NCBI RefSeq assembly: GCF_050948175.1
Contig: NW_027490150.1
Span: 679,001 to 743,000 of the forward strand
Origin: Xylocopa sonorina
Taxonomy: Eukaryota; Arthropoda; Insecta; Hymenoptera; Apidae
Reading direction: 5' to 3'
DNA length: 64,000 nucleotides
In this document: positions 24,905-39,700 of the stretch, piece by piece
Layout: each line of letters opens with the position of its first letter
Position numbering within the stretch: position 1 is the first letter of the stretch
Program-made: the position numbers and the translations under genes
The notes under the pieces: model-generated
What the model was told of the DNA's origin: nothing
The model's input: only the letters and a program-made list of their open reading frames with translations
The model's database searches: none

Positions 24905-27900
24905 TGAATATTATATCTCATCATGAAACATAGAAATGAGATGCGATATCGCGTTTTGAGAACATTAGAACTCTATTGCTTCGACACGTAGACATCTGCA
25001 AACGCTATTTCCTAGCAAGGAAGTGTCGCATTTACATTCATTAGAAGCGTATGCGAGGAATACGTAACACTTCGCAATGAATATTATATCTTATCATGAA
25101 ACGTTGAAATGAGATGCGATATCTAGTTTTAAGAAGCATTAGAACTCTATTGCTTCGATACGTAGACATCTGCAAACGCCATTTCCTAGCAAGGAAGTGT
25201 AGCATTTACATTCATTTGAAATGTATGCAAGGTATATGTGACACTTCGCAATGAATATTATATCTTGTCATGAAACATAGAAATGAGATGCGATATCGCG
25301 ATTTAAAAAGCATTAGGAATCTACTGCTGCGTTACGTAGACATCTGCAAACGCTATTTAATCGCAAGGAAGTTTCGCATTTACATTCTTCTAAAGTGAGT
25401 AGGAGGTATACATAACACTCCACAATGAATATTATACCTTATCACGAAACATAGAAATGAAATACGATATCGCGATTTAAGAAGCATTAGATCTCCATTG
25501 CTTCGATACAGAGACATCTGCAAACGCTATTTCCTAGCAGGGAAGTATCGCATTTACATTCTTTTGAAGTGAGTACGAGGTATACGTAACACTCCACAAT
25601 GTATATTATATCTTATCATGAAAGGTTGAAATGAAATGCGATATCTAGATTTAAGAAGCATTAGAACCCTATTGCTACGATACGTAAACATCTGCAAACG
25701 CTATTTAATAGCAAGGAAGTGTCGCATTCACATGCTTTTTATATGAATACGAGGTATGCATGACACTTCGCAATGAATATTATATCTTTTCATGAAACAT
25801 AGAAGTGCGATGCGATATCGCGTTTTAAGAAGCACTAGAACCCTATTGTCTCGATACGTAGACATCTGCAAACGCTCTTTCCTAGCAAGGAAGTGTCGCA
25901 TTTACATTCATTTGAAGTATATGCGAGGTATAAGTGACACATCGCAATGAATATTATATCTTATCATGAAACATAGATATGTGATGCGACATGGCGATTC
26001 AATAAATATTAGATCTCTATTGCTTCTATACGTAGACTTCTGCGAATGATATATCCTGGCAAGGAAGTGTCGCATTTACATTCACTTGGAGCGTATGCGA
26101 GGTATAAGTGACACTTCGCAATGAATATTATATCGGATCATGGAACATAGATGTGGGATGCGATATCGCGTTTTAAGAAGCACTAGAACTCTATTGCTAC
26201 GATACGTAGATATCTGGAAACGCTATTTCCTAGCAACGAAGTGTCGTATTTATATTCAGTTGAAGTTTATGCGAGGTATACAAGACACTTCGCATTGAAT
26301 ATTACATCTTATCATGACACATAGAAATGAGATGCTATATCGCGTTTTGAGAAGCATTAAAATCCTAATGCTACGATACGTGAGCATCTGCAAACGCTAT
26401 TTCCTAGCAAGGAAGTGTCGCATTTACATTCCTTTGAAGTGAATGCGAGGTATACATGACACACCACAATGAATATTATACCTTATCACGAAACATAGAA
26501 ATGAAATGCGATATCGCGATTTGAGAAGCATTAGAACACTATTGCAACGATACATTGACATCTGCAGACGCTATTTCCTAGCAGGGAAGTGTAGCATTTA
26601 AAATCTTTTGAAGTGAATACGAGGTAAACACAACACTCCGCAATGAATATTATATCTTATCTCGAAACATAGAAATGAGATGCTATATGGCGATTTAAGA
26701 AGCATTAGAACACTAATGCTTCGATACGTAGGCATCTGCAAACGCTACTTCCTAGCAAGGAAGTGAGCATTTACAATCTTTTGAAAGGAATACGAGGTAT
26801 ACATGACACTCCGCAATGAATACTATATCTTATCGTAAAAGATAGAAATGAGGTGCGATATCGCGTTTTAAGAAGCATTAGAACTCTATTGCTACGATAC
26901 GTATATATCTGGAAACGCTAATTCCTAGCAAGGAAGTGTCGCATTTACATTCATTCGAAGTGTATGCGAGGTATACATGACACTTCGCAATGGATATTAT
27001 ATCTCATCATGAAACATAGAAATGATGTGCGACATCTCGTTTAAAGAAGCATTAGAACTCTATTGTTTCGATACCCAGTCATCTGGAAACGCTATTTCCT
27101 AGCAAGGACGTGTCGCATTTACATTCTTTTGAAGTGAATACGAAGTATACATGACACTCCACAATGAGTATTATATCTTACAATGAAACATAGAAATGAG
27201 ATGCGAGATCGCGATTTAAGAAGCATTAGAACTCTATTGCTACGATACGTATATATCTGGAAACGCTAATTCCTAGCAAGGAAGTTTCGCATTTACATTC
27301 ATTCGAAGTGTATGCGAGGTATACATGACACTTCGCAATGAATATTATATCTCATCATGAAACATAGAAATGAGGTGCGACATCTCGTTTAAAGAAGCAT
27401 TAGAACTCTATTGTTTCGATACCCAGTCATCTGGAATTGCTATTTCCTAGCAAGGACGTGTCGCATTTACATTCTTTTGCAGTGAATACAAGGTATACAT
27501 GACACATCGCAATGAATATTATATCTTATCATGAAACATAGAAATGAGATGCGATATCGCGTTTTAAGAAGCATTAGAACTCTATTGCTACGTTACGTCA
27601 GCATCTGCAAACGCTATTTCCTAGCAAGGAAGTGTCGCATTTACATTCTTTTGAAGTGAATATGAGGTATACATGACACTTCGCAATGAGTATTATATAT
27701 TATCATGAAACATAGAAATGAGATGCGATATCGGGTTTTGAGAATCATTAGAACTCTATTGCTACGATACTTTGACATCTTCAGACGCTATTTCCTAGCA
27801 AGGAAGTGTCGCAATTACATTCTTTTGAAGTGAATGCGAGGTAGACATAACACTCCACAATGAATATTATATCTTATCACGAAACATAGAAATGAGATGC

Positions 27901-28110
27901 GCTATCCCAATATAAGAAGCAATAGAAATATACTGCTTCGATACGGAGAAATCTGCAAACGCTATTTCTTAGCATGGAAGTGTCGCGTTTACATTCTTTT
28001 GAAGGGAATCCGAGGTATACATTATACTTCGCAATGAATATTATATCCTATCATGAAACGTAGAAATGAGATGCGATATCGCGTTTTAAGAAGCATTAGA
28101 ACGCTATTGC
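24905..28110. repeat. Block B, copy 3 (about 18 monomers)
   Basis: It begins with a hybrid monomer: the start resembles the CTCATCATG type and the rest is the GAGAACATTAG type, matching 22679 at an offset of 2261 (13 monomers). It shares the extra CATGCTTTTTATATG monomer with copy 2. It also keeps the CAACGAAGTGTCGTATTTATATTC and CAACGATACATTGAC monomers that copy 2 lost. It follows copy 1 to about 28110, with one dimer fewer. The monomer near 26763 lacks a base in GTGAGC. Confidence 0.85.
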
Positions 28111-31100
28111 TACGATACGTATATATCTGGAAACGCTAATTCCTAGCAAGGAAGTGTCGCATTTACATTCATTCGAAGTGTATGCGAGGTATACATGACA
28201 CTTCGCAATGAATATTATATCTCATCATGAAACATAGAAATGAGGTGCGACATCTCGTTTAAAGAAGCATTAGAACTCAATTGTTTCGATACCCAGTCAT
28301 CTGGAATCGCTATTTCCTAGCAAGGAAGTGTCGCATTTACATTCTATTGCAGTGAATACAAGGTATACATGACACATCGCAATGAATATTATATCTTATC
28401 ATGAAACATAGAAATGAGATGCGATATCGCGTTTTAAGAAGCATTAGAACTCTATTGCTACGATACGTATATATCTGGAAACGCTAATTCCTAGCAAGGA
28501 AGTGTCGCATTTACATTCATTTGAACTGTATGCGATGCATACATGACACTTCGCAATGAATATTATATCTTATCATGAAACACAGAATTGAGATGCTATG
28601 TCGCGTTTTAAGAAGCATTAGAACTCTATTGCTACGATACGTAGACATCTGCAAACGCTATTTCCCAGCAAGGAAGTGTCGCACTTACATTCATTTGAAG
28701 TGAATACGAGGTACAAATAACACACCACAATGAATATTTTATCTTATCATGAAACATAGAAATGAGATGCGATATCCCATTTTGTGAATCATTAGAACTC
28801 TAATGCTACGATACGTAGACATCTGCAAACGCTATTTCCAAGCAAGGAAGTGTCGCATTTACATTCATTTGAACTGTATGCGATGCATACATGACACTGC
28901 ACGATGTATATTATATCTTATCATGAAACATAGAAATGAGATGCGATATTGCGATTTCAGAAGCATTAGAAACCTATTGCTCGATACGTAGACATCTGCA
29001 AACGCTACTTCCTTGCAAGGAAGTGTCGCATTTACATTCTTTTGAAGTGAATACGAGACATACGTGACACTTCGCAATGAATACTATATCCTATCATGGA
29101 ACATAGAAATGAGATGCGACATCGCGTTATAAGAAGCATTAGAACTAAATTGCTACGATACGTAGACATCTGCAAACGCTATTGCCCAGCAAGGAAGTGT
29201 CGCATTTACATTCATTTGATGTGTATGCGAGGTGTAAGTGACACTTCGCAATGAATATTATATCTTATGATGAAACCAAGAAATGAGACGCGAAATCGCT
29301 ATTTAAGAAGCAACAGATCTCTATTGCTTCAATTCGTAGACATCTGCCAACGCTATTTCCTAGGAAGGAAGTGTCGCATTTACATTCACGTGAAGTGTAT
29401 GAGAGGTATACATGACACATCGCAATGAATATTATATCTTATCATGAAGCATATAAATGAGAATCGGTTTCGCGTTTTAAGAAGCATTAGAACCCTATTG
29501 CTTCGATACGTAAACATCTGCAGTCGTTATTACCTAGGAAGGAAGTGTCGCATTTACAATCTGTTGAAGTGTATACGAGGTATACATAACACTCCAGAAT
29601 GAATATTATATCTAATCATGAAACATAGAAATGAGATGCGATATGGCGATTTCAGAAGCATTAGAACTCTATTGCTACGATACGTAGACATCTGCAGACG
29701 CTATTTCTTAGTAAGGAAGTGTCGCATTTACATTCTTTTGAAGTGAATACGAGGTATACGCAACACTCCACAATGAATATTATATCTTATCATGAAGCAT
29801 AGGAATGAGGATCGATTTCGCGTTTTATGAAGCATTAGAACTCTATTGCTACGATACGTAGACATCTGCAAACGCTATTTCCTAGCAACGAAGTGTCGCA
29901 TTTACATTCTCTTCAAATGAGTACGAGGTATACATGAACTTTCGCAGTGAATATTATATCTAATCATGAGACATAGAAATGAGATACGATATGACGATTT
30001 AAGAAGCATCAGAACTCTATTGCTTCGATACGTAGACATCTTGAAGCGCAATTTCCTAGCAAGGAAGTGTCGCATTTACAATCTTTTTAAGTGTAGACGG
30101 GATATACATAGCCCTCCTCAATGTATATTGTGTCTTATCATGAAACATAGAAATGAGATGCGATATTTTGTTTAAGAAGAATTAGAACGCTATTTCTTCG
30201 ATACGTAAACATCTGCCAACGCTATGTCCTAGCAGAGAAGTGTCGCATTTACATTCATTTGAAGTGTAGACGAGGAATACATAACACTTCGCAATGAACA
30301 TTAAATCTTGTCAAGAGACATAGAAGTGAGATGCGATATCGCGTTCTAAGAAGCATTAGAACTCTATTGTTTCGATACGTAGACATCTGCAAACGCTATT
30401 TCCTAGCAAGGAAGTGTCGCATTTACATTCATTTGAAGTGTATGCGAGGTATACATGACACTTCGCAATGAATATTATATCTTATTATGAAACATAGAAA
30501 TGAGATGCGTTATGGCGTTTTAAGAAGCATTAGGACTCTATTGCTGCGATACGTAGATATCTGGAAACGCTATTTTCTAGCAAGGAAGAGTAGCATTTAC
30601 ATTCTTTTGAAGTGAATTCGTGATATACATAACACTTCGCAACGAATATTTTATCTTATCATGAACCATAGAAATGAGATGCGATATCGCGTTTTAAAAA
30701 GCATTATAACTCTATTGCTACGATACGTAGATATCTGCAAGCGATATTTTATAGCAAGGAAGTGTCGCATTTACATTCTTTTGAAGTGAATACGAGGTAT
30801 ACATAACACTCCACAATGAATATTATATCTTATCATGAAACATAGAAATGAGATGCGATATCGCGTTTTGAAAATATTTAGAATCCTAATGCTACCATAC
30901 GTAGACATCTGCAAGCGCTGTTTCCCAGCAAGTAAGTGTCGCATTTGCAATCATTTGAAGTGAATACGTGGAATTCATGACAATCCGCAATGAATATTAT
31001 ATCTTATCATAATACATAGAAATGAGATGCGATATGGCGATTTAAGAAGCATTAGAACTCTATTGCTTCGATACGTAGACATCTGCCAACGCTATTTCCT

Positions 31101-31946
31101 AGCAAGGAAGTGTAGCATTACATTCTTTTGAAGCGATAACGAGGTATGCATGACACTTTACAATGAATATTGTATCTTATCATGAAACGTAGGAATGAGA
31201 TGCGATATCGCGTTTTAAGAAGAATTAGAACTCTATTGCTACGATACTTAGATATCTGCAGACGCTATTTCCTAGCAAGGAAGTGTCGCATTTACATTCT
31301 TTTGAAGTGTAGACGAGATGTACATAACACTGCACAATAAATATTATATCTTATCATGAAACATAGAAATGGGATGCGATATCCCGATTTTAGAAGCATT
31401 AGAAATCTATTGCTTCGATACGTATACATCTGCAAACGGTATTTCCTAGTAAGGAAGTGTCGCATTTACTTTGTTTTGAAGTGAATGCGATGTATACATG
31501 ACTCTTCGCATTGAATATTGTATCTTATCATGAAACATAGAAATGAGATGCGATATCGCGATTTTAGAAGCATTAGAAATCTATTGCTTCGAAACGTATA
31601 CGTCTGCAAACGCTATTTCCTAGCAAGGAAGTGTCGCATTTACTTTGTTTTGAAGTGAATACGAGGTATACATGACACTTCGCAATGAACATTGTATCTT
31701 ATCATGAAACATAGAAATGAGATGCGATATCGCGTTTTAAGAAGTGTTAGAACTCTATTGCTACGATACGTAGACATCTGCAAACGCTATTTCCTATCAA
31801 GGAAGTGTCGCATTTACATTCTTCTGAAGCGAATACGAGGTATACACAACACTGCTCAATGAATATTATAACTTAACATGAAACATAGAAATGAGATGCG
31901 ATATCGCGACTTAAGAAGCATTAGAACTCTATTGCTACGATACGTA
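28111..31946. repeat. Mostly divergent monomers between blocks B and C
   Basis: About 22 monomers. The first two resemble block B. A variant motif (CATTTGAACTGTATGCGATG) occurs at 28517 and again two monomers later at 28863. The piece at 30530-30800 is the partner of 23920-24205. The piece at about 30960-31085 (GTGGAATTCATGACAATCC) matches 51226-51345. The monomers near 31380 and 31555 are near-duplicates. Nothing but satellite was seen. Confidence 0.8.
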
Positions 31947-33714
31947 GACATCTGCAAACGCTTTTTCGTACCAAGGAAGTGTCGCATTTACATTCCTTTG
32001 AAGAGTAGACGAGATATACATAATACTGCACAATGAATATTATATCTTATCATGAAACATAGTAATAAGATGCGATATCGCGTTTTAAGAAGAATGAGAA
32101 CTCTATTTCTACGATACGTAGTCTTCTGCAGACGCTATTTCCAAGCAAGGAAGTGTCGCATTTACATTTCTTTGAAGTGTATGCGAGGTATACAAGACAC
32201 TTCGCACTGAATATTATATCTTATCATGAAACATAGAAATGAGATACGATATCGCGTTTTGAGAAGCATTAGAACACTAATGCTACGATACGTAGCCATC
32301 TGCAAACGCTATTTCGTAGCAAGGAAGTGTCGCATTTACATTCATTTGAAGTGTGGACGAGGAATACATTACACTTCCCAATGAATAATATATCTTATAA
32401 TGAAACACAGAAATGAGATGCCATATCTCGCTTTAAGAAGCATAGAACACTATTTCTTCGATACGTAGACATCTACAAACGCTATTTCCTAGCAAGGAAG
32501 TGTGGCATTTACATTCTTTTGAGGCGAATACGAGGTATACATTACACCCCACAATGAATATTATATCTTATCATGAAACATAGAAATGCGAAGCGATATC
32601 GCGATTCAAGAAATATTAGAACTCTATTGCTTCGATACGTCGACATCTGCAAACGCTATTTCCTAGCAAGGAAGTGTGGCATTTACATTCTTCTGAAGCG
32701 TAGACGAGGTATACATAACACTTCGCAATGAATATTATATCTTACCATGAAACGTAGAAATGAGATGCGTTATCGCGTTTGAAGAAGGATTAGAACTCTA
32801 TTGCTTCGATACGTAGACATCTGGAAACGCTATTTCCTAGCCATGAAGTGTGGCATTTATATTCTTTTGAATTGTAGACGAGACACACGTAACACTTCGC
32901 ATTGAATATTATGTGTTATCATGTAACATAGAGTTGAGATGCTATATCGCTTTTAAAGAAGCATTAGAACTGTTTTGCTTCGAAACGTAGACATCTGGAA
33001 ACGCGTTTCCTTGGAAGGAAGTGAGGCATTTACATTCATTGGAAGTGTAGACGCGGAATACATATCACTTCGCAATGAAAATTATATCTTATCATGAAAC
33101 AGAAATGAGATGCGATATCGCGTCTTAAGAAGCATTAGAACTCTATTGCTTCGATACGCAGACATCTGGAAACGATATTTCCTAGCAAGGAAGTGTCGCA
33201 TTTACATTCTTTTGAAGTGTAGGCGAGGAATACATAACACTTCGCAATGAATATTATATCTTATCATGAAACATAGAAATGAGAAGCGATATCGCGCTTT
33301 AAGAAGCGTTAGAAATCTATTGCTACCATACGCAGACATCTGCAAACGCTATTTGGTAGCAAGGAAGTGTCGCAATTACATTCCTTTCAAGTGAATACGA
33401 GGTATACATGACACTTCGCAATGAATATTATATCTCATCGTGAAACATAGAAATGAGTTGCGATATCTTGTTTTAAGAAGCATTAGAACTCTGCTGCTTC
33501 GATACGTAGACATCTGGAAACGTTATTTCCTAGAAAGGAAGTGTCGCATTTTCATTCTTTTGAAGTGAATACAAGGTATACATGACACATCGCAATTAAT
33601 ATTATATCTTATCATGAAACATAGAAATGAGCTGCGGTATCGCGTTTTAAGAAGCATTAGAACTCTATTACTTCGATACGTAGACATCTGGAAACGCTAT
33701 TTCCTAGCAAGGAA
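31947..33714. repeat. Left extension of block C, shared with 51346-53875
   Basis: Monomer order and rare variants match the region left of the third block C copy: GCTTTTTCGTACCAAGG, GTGTGGACGAGG, GAAGTGTGGC, TATGTGTTATCATG. The second copy of this region holds about six extra monomers (about 51740-52780). The present copy keeps three monomers (33420-33940) that are missing from the other near 53862. Confidence 0.82.
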
Positions 33715-34800
33715 GTGTCGCATTTACATTCATTTGAAGTGTATGCGAGGTATACATAACACTTCGCAATGAATATTATATCTTATCATAAAACATAAAA
33801 ATGAGATGCGATATCTCGTTTTAAGAATCAGTAGAACTCTATTGCTACGACACGTAGACATCTGCAAACGCTATTTCCTAGCAAGGAAGTGTCGTATTTA
33901 CATTCTTTTGAAGTAAATACTGGGTATACATAACACTGCACAATGTATATTATATCTTATCATGAAACATAGAAATGAGATGCGATATGACAATATAAGA
34001 AGCATTAGATCTCCTTTGCTTCGATACGTACACACCATCAAACGCTATTTCCAAGCAAGGAAGTGTCGCATTTACATTCTTTTGAAGTGAATACAAGGTA
34101 TACATAACACTCCACAATGAATATTATATCTTATCATGACACATAGAAATGATATGCGATATCGCGTTTTGAGAAGCATTAGAACTCTATTGCAAACGAT
34201 ACGTAGACATCTGCAAACGCTATTTAATAGCAAGGAAGTGTCGCGTTTACATTCCTTTGAAGTGAATACGAGGAATACATAACACTCCACAATGAATATT
34301 ATACCTTATCATGAAACATAGAAATGAGGTTCTATATCGCGATCTAAAAAGCATTAGAAAACTATTGCTTCGACACGGAGACATCTGCAAACTTTATTTC
34401 CAAGGAAGGAAGTGTCGCATTTACATTCTTTGGAAGTGAATACGAGGTATACATAACACTACACAATGAATATTATATCTGATCATGAAACATAGAAATG
34501 AGATGCGATATGACGATTTAAGAAGCATTAGAACTCTATTGCTTCGATACGCAGACATCTGCAAACGCTATTTCCAAGCAAGGAATTGTCGCATTTACAT
34601 TCATTTGATGTGAATACGAGGAATACATGAAACTTCGCAATGAATATTATATCTTATCATGAAACATAGAAATGAGATGACATATCCCGTTTCAAGAAGC
34701 ATTAGAACTCTATTACTTCGATACGTAGACATTTGCAATCGCTATTTCCCAGCAAGGAAGTGTCGCATTTACATTCATTTGAAGTGTATGCGAGGTATAC

Positions 34801-34974
34801 ATAACACTTCGCAATGAATATTATATGTTGTCATGAAACATGGAAATGAGAAGCGATATCTCGTTTTAAGAAGCATTATAACACGCTTGCTTCGGTACGT
34901 AGACATCTGCAATCGCTACTTCCTAGCAAGGAACTGTCGCATTTACATTCATTTGAAGTGTATGCGAGGTATAC
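34801..34974. repeat. Hybrid monomer, one-monomer deletion in register
   Basis: The left part has TGTTGTCATGAAACATGG and CACGCTTGCTTCGG, as at 41867 and 54727. The right part has CTGCAATCGCTACTTCC, GGAACTGTCGC and ACATAATACTTCGC, which in the other two copies belong to the second following monomer. The exchange point lies near the TACGTAGACATCTGC box. The result keeps the 174-bp length. Confidence 0.82.
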
Positions 34975-34984
34975 ATAATACTTC

Positions 34985-36726
34985 GCAATGAATATTATAT
35001 CTTATCGTGAAACATAGATATGAGATGCGATCTCGCGATATAAGAAGCATTAGAACTCTATTGCTACGATACGTAGACATCTGCAAACGTTATTTCCTAG
35101 CAAGGAAGTGTCGCATTTACATTCATTTGAAGTGTATGCGATGTATACGTGACACTTCGCAATAAATATCATATCTTATCATGAAACACAGAAATGTAAT
35201 GCGATATCGCGTTTTGAGATGCAACAGAAATCTAATGCTACGATACGCAGAAATCTGCAAACGCTATTTCCTAGCAAGGAAGTGTCGCATTTACATTCTT
35301 TTGAGGTGAATACGAGGTATACATAACACTCCACAATGAATATTATATCTTATCGTGAAACATAGATATGAGATTCGATCTTGAGATATAAGAAGCATTA
35401 GAAGTCTATTGCTACGATACGTAGACATCTGCAAACGCTATTTCCTAGCAAGGAAGTGTCGCATTTACATTCATTTGAAGTGTATGCGAGGTATACATAA
35501 CACTTCGCAATGAATATTATATGTTGTCATGAATCATAGAAATGAGAAGCGATATCTCGTTTTAAGAAGCAATATAACACGCTTGCTACGTTACGTAGAC
35601 ATCTGCAAACTCTATTTCCTAGCAAGGAAGTGTCGCATTTACATTCATTTGAAGTGTATGCGATGTATACGTGACACTTCGCAATAAATATTATATCTTA
35701 TCATGAAACATAGAAATGAGATGCGATATCCCGTTGCAAGAAGCATTAGAACTCTAATGCTTCGATACGTAGACATCTGCAATCGCTACTTCCTAGCAAG
35801 GAACTGTCGCATTTACATTCATTTGAAGTGTATGCAAGGTATACATAATACTTCGCAATGAATATTATATCTTATCGTGAAACATAGATATGAGATGCGA
35901 TCTCGCGATATAAGAAGCATTAGAACTCTATTGCTACGATACGTAGACATCTGCAAACGTTATTTCCTAGCAAGGAAGTGTCGCATTTACATTCATTTGA
36001 AGTGTATGCGATGTATACGTGACACTTCGCAATAAATATCATATCTTATCATGAAACACAGAAATGTAATGCGATATCGCGTTTTGAGATGCAACAGAAA
36101 TCTAATGCTACGATACGCAGAAATCTGCAAACGCTATTTCCTAGCAAGGAAGTGTCGCATTTACATTCTTTTGAGGTGAATACGAGGTATACATAACACT
36201 CCACAATGAATATTATATCTTATCGTGAAACATAGATATGAGATTCGATCTTGAGATATAAGAAGCATTAGAAGTCTATTGCTACGATACGTAGACATCT
36301 GCAAACGCTATTTCCTAGCAAGGAAGTGTCGCATTTACATTCATTTGAAGTGTATGCGAGGTATACATAACACTTCGCAATGAATATTATATGTTGTCAT
36401 GAATCATAGAAATGAGAAGCGATATCTCGTTTTAAGAAGCAATATAACACGCTTGCTACGTTACGTAGACATCTGCAAACTCTATTTCCTAGCAAGGAAG
36501 TGTCGCATTTACATTCATTTGAAGTGTATGCGATGTATACGTGACACTTCGCAATAAATATTATATCTTATCATGAATAATAGAAATGTAATGCGATATC
36601 GCGTTTTGAGATGCAACAGAAAACTAATGCTACGATACGCAGAAATCTGCAAACGCTATTTCCTAGCAAGGAAGTGTCGCATTTACATTCTTTTGAGGTA
36701 AATACGAGGTATAAATAACACTCCAC
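34985..36726. repeat. Tandem 5-monomer sub-unit (2 x 870 bp) within block C
   Basis: The order of types GATCTCGCGATATAAG, CATATCTTATCATGAAACACAG, CTTGAGATATAAG, TGTTGTCATGAATC and CGCAATAAATATTATATC is followed by the same five types, the last in a variant form (GAATAATAGAAATGTAATG at about 36576). The same double unit is found at about 55075-56816, and in shortened form at about 42216-43780. Confidence 0.88.
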
Positions 36727-39700
36727 AATGAATATTATATCTTATCATTAAACATAGAAATGTGATGTGATATCGCGTTTTAAGAAGCTTTAGAACTCTA
36801 TTGCTACGATACGTAGACATCTGCAAACGCTATTTCCTTGCAGGGTAGTGTCGCATTTACATTCATTTGAAGTGTATGCGAGGTATACGTAACACTTCGC
36901 AATGAATATCATATCTTATCATGAAACACAGAAATGTAATGCGATATCGCGTTTTGAGATGCAACAGAAATCTAATGCTACGATACGCAGAAATCTGCAA
37001 ACGCTATTTCCTAGCAAGGAAGTGTCGCATTTACATTCTTTTGAGGTGAATACGAGGTATACATAACACTCCACAATGAATATTATATCTTATCGTGAAA
37101 CATAGATATGAGATTCGATCTTGAGATATAAGAAGCATTAGAACTCAATTGCTACGATACGTAGACATCTGCAAAGGTTATTTCCTAGCAAGGAAGTGTC
37201 GCATTTACATTCTTCTGACGTGAATACAAGGTATACATGACACTTCGCAATTAATATTATATCTTATCACGAAACTTAGAAATGAGATGCGACATCTCGT
37301 TTTACGAAGCATTAGAACTGTATTGTTTCGATACGTAGACATCTGGAAACGCTATTTCCTAGCAAGGAAGTGTCGCATTTACATTCTTTTGAAGTGAATA
37401 CGAGGTATACATGTAGCTTCGCAATGAATATTATATCTTATCATGAAACAAAGAAATGAGCTGCGATATCGCGTTTTAAGAAGCATTATAACTCTATTGT
37501 TTCGGTACGTAGACATCTGACATCGCTATATCCTAGCAAGGAAGTGTCGCATTTACATTCTTTTGAAGTGAATACGAGGTATACATGACACTTCGCAAAG
37601 AATATTATATCTTATCATGAAACATAGAAATGAGATGCGCTATGGCGTTTTAAGAAGCATTTGAAATCTATTGCGACGATACGTAGATAACTACAATCGC
37701 TATTTCCTAGCAAGGAAGTGTCGCATTTACATTCATTTGAAGTGTATGCGAGGTATAAGTGACACTTCGCAATGAATATTATATCTTATCATGAAGCATA
37801 GAAATGAGATGCGATATCATGTTTTGAGAAGCATTAGATCTCTATTGCTACGATACGTAAACTCCTGCAAGCGCTACTTCCTAGCAAGGAAGTGTCGCAT
37901 TTACATTCTTTTGAAATGAAAACGAGGTATACATGACACTTCGCAATGAATATTATATCTTATCATGAAACATATATATGAGATGCGATATCGCGTTTTG
38001 AGAAGCATTAGAATTCCAATGCCACGATACGTAGACATCTGCCAACGCTATTTCCTAGCAATGAAGTGTCGCATTTACATTCTTTTGAGGTGAATACGAA
38101 GTAGACTTAACACTCCACAATGAATATTATATCTTATCATGAAACCAAAATATGAGGATCGTTTTCGCCTTTTAATAAGCATTAGAACTCCTTTGCTACG
38201 ATACGTAGACATCTGCAAAAGCAATTTCCTAGCAAGGAAGTGTCGCATTTACAATCTTTTGAAGTGAATACGAGGTATACATAACACTCCACAATGAATA
38301 TTATATCTTATCATGAAACACAGAAATGAGATGCGATATGGCGATTTAAGAAGCATTAGAACTCTATTGCTTCGATACGTAGACATCTGTAAACGCTATT
38401 TCCTAGCAAGGAAGTGTCGCATTTACATTCATTTGAAGTGTATGCTTGGTATATATGCCACTACGTAATGAATATTGTACCTTATCACGAAACATAGAAA
38501 TTAGATGCGATATCGCGATTTAAGAAGCATAAAAACTCTATTGCTACGATACGTAGACACCTGCAAACGCTATTTCGAAGCATGGAAGTGTCGCAAAAAC
38601 ATTCTTTTGGATTGAATACAAGGTAAGCATGACACTCCGCAATGAATATTATAACTTATCATGAAACACAGAAATGAGTTGCGACATCGCGTTATAAGAA
38701 GCATTAGAACTCTATTTCTTCGTTACGGAGACATCTGCAAACGCTATTTCCTAGCAAGGAAGTGTCGCATTTACATTCACTTGAAGTGTGTGGGAGGCAT
38801 AAGTGACACTTCGCAATGATTATTTTATCTTTCCATGAAACATAGAAATGTGATGCGATATTGCGTTTTACGAAACATTAGAACTCTATTGCTACGATAC
38901 GTAGGCTTCTGCTAACGCTATTTCCTAGGAAGGAAGTGTCGCATTTACATTCTTTTGAGGTGAATACGAAGCAGACATAACACTCCACAATGAATATTAT
39001 ATCTTATCACGAAACATAGTAATGAGATGCGATATCGCGTTTTAAGAAGCATTAGAACTCTATTGCTTCGACACATAGATATCTGCAAACTCTATTTCCT
39101 AGCAAGGAAGTGTCGCATTTACTTTCATTTGAAGTGAATACGAGGTATACATAACAATACACAATGATTATTATATCTTATCATGAAACATAGAAATGAT
39201 ATGGAATATGGCGATTTAAGGAGCATTAGAACTCAATTGCTACGACACGTAGACATCTACAAACGGTATTTAATGACAAGAAAGTGTTGCACTTACACTC
39301 TTTTGAAGTGAATACGAGGTTATAATAACACTGCACAATGAATATTATATCTCATCATGAAACATAGGAATGGGATGCGATATGGCGATTTAAGAAGCAG
39401 TAGATCTCTATTGCTTCGATACGTAGACATCTGCCAACGCTATTTCCTAGTTAGGAAGTGTCGCATTTACATTCTTTGAAGTGAATGCGAGGTATATATA
39501 ACACACCACAATGAATATTAAATCTTATCATGAAACATAGAAATGAGATGCGATATTGCGATTTAAGAAGCATAGGACCTCTATTGCTTCGATACGCAGA
39601 CATCTGCCAACACTATTTCCTAGCAGGGAAGTGTCGCATTTCGTTTCGTTTGAAATGACTACGAAGTATACAAACACTGCACGATGAATATTATATCTTA

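Noticed and set aside
34072..34290. Identical 72-codon minus-strand frames at 34072, 41131 and 53989, and at 39528, 46935 and 62401 (the frame at 60315 differs by one residue), as a gene family
   Set aside because: They are identical or nearly so because the block C segments are duplicated. The frames overlap the monomer boundary and look like other translations of the satellite.
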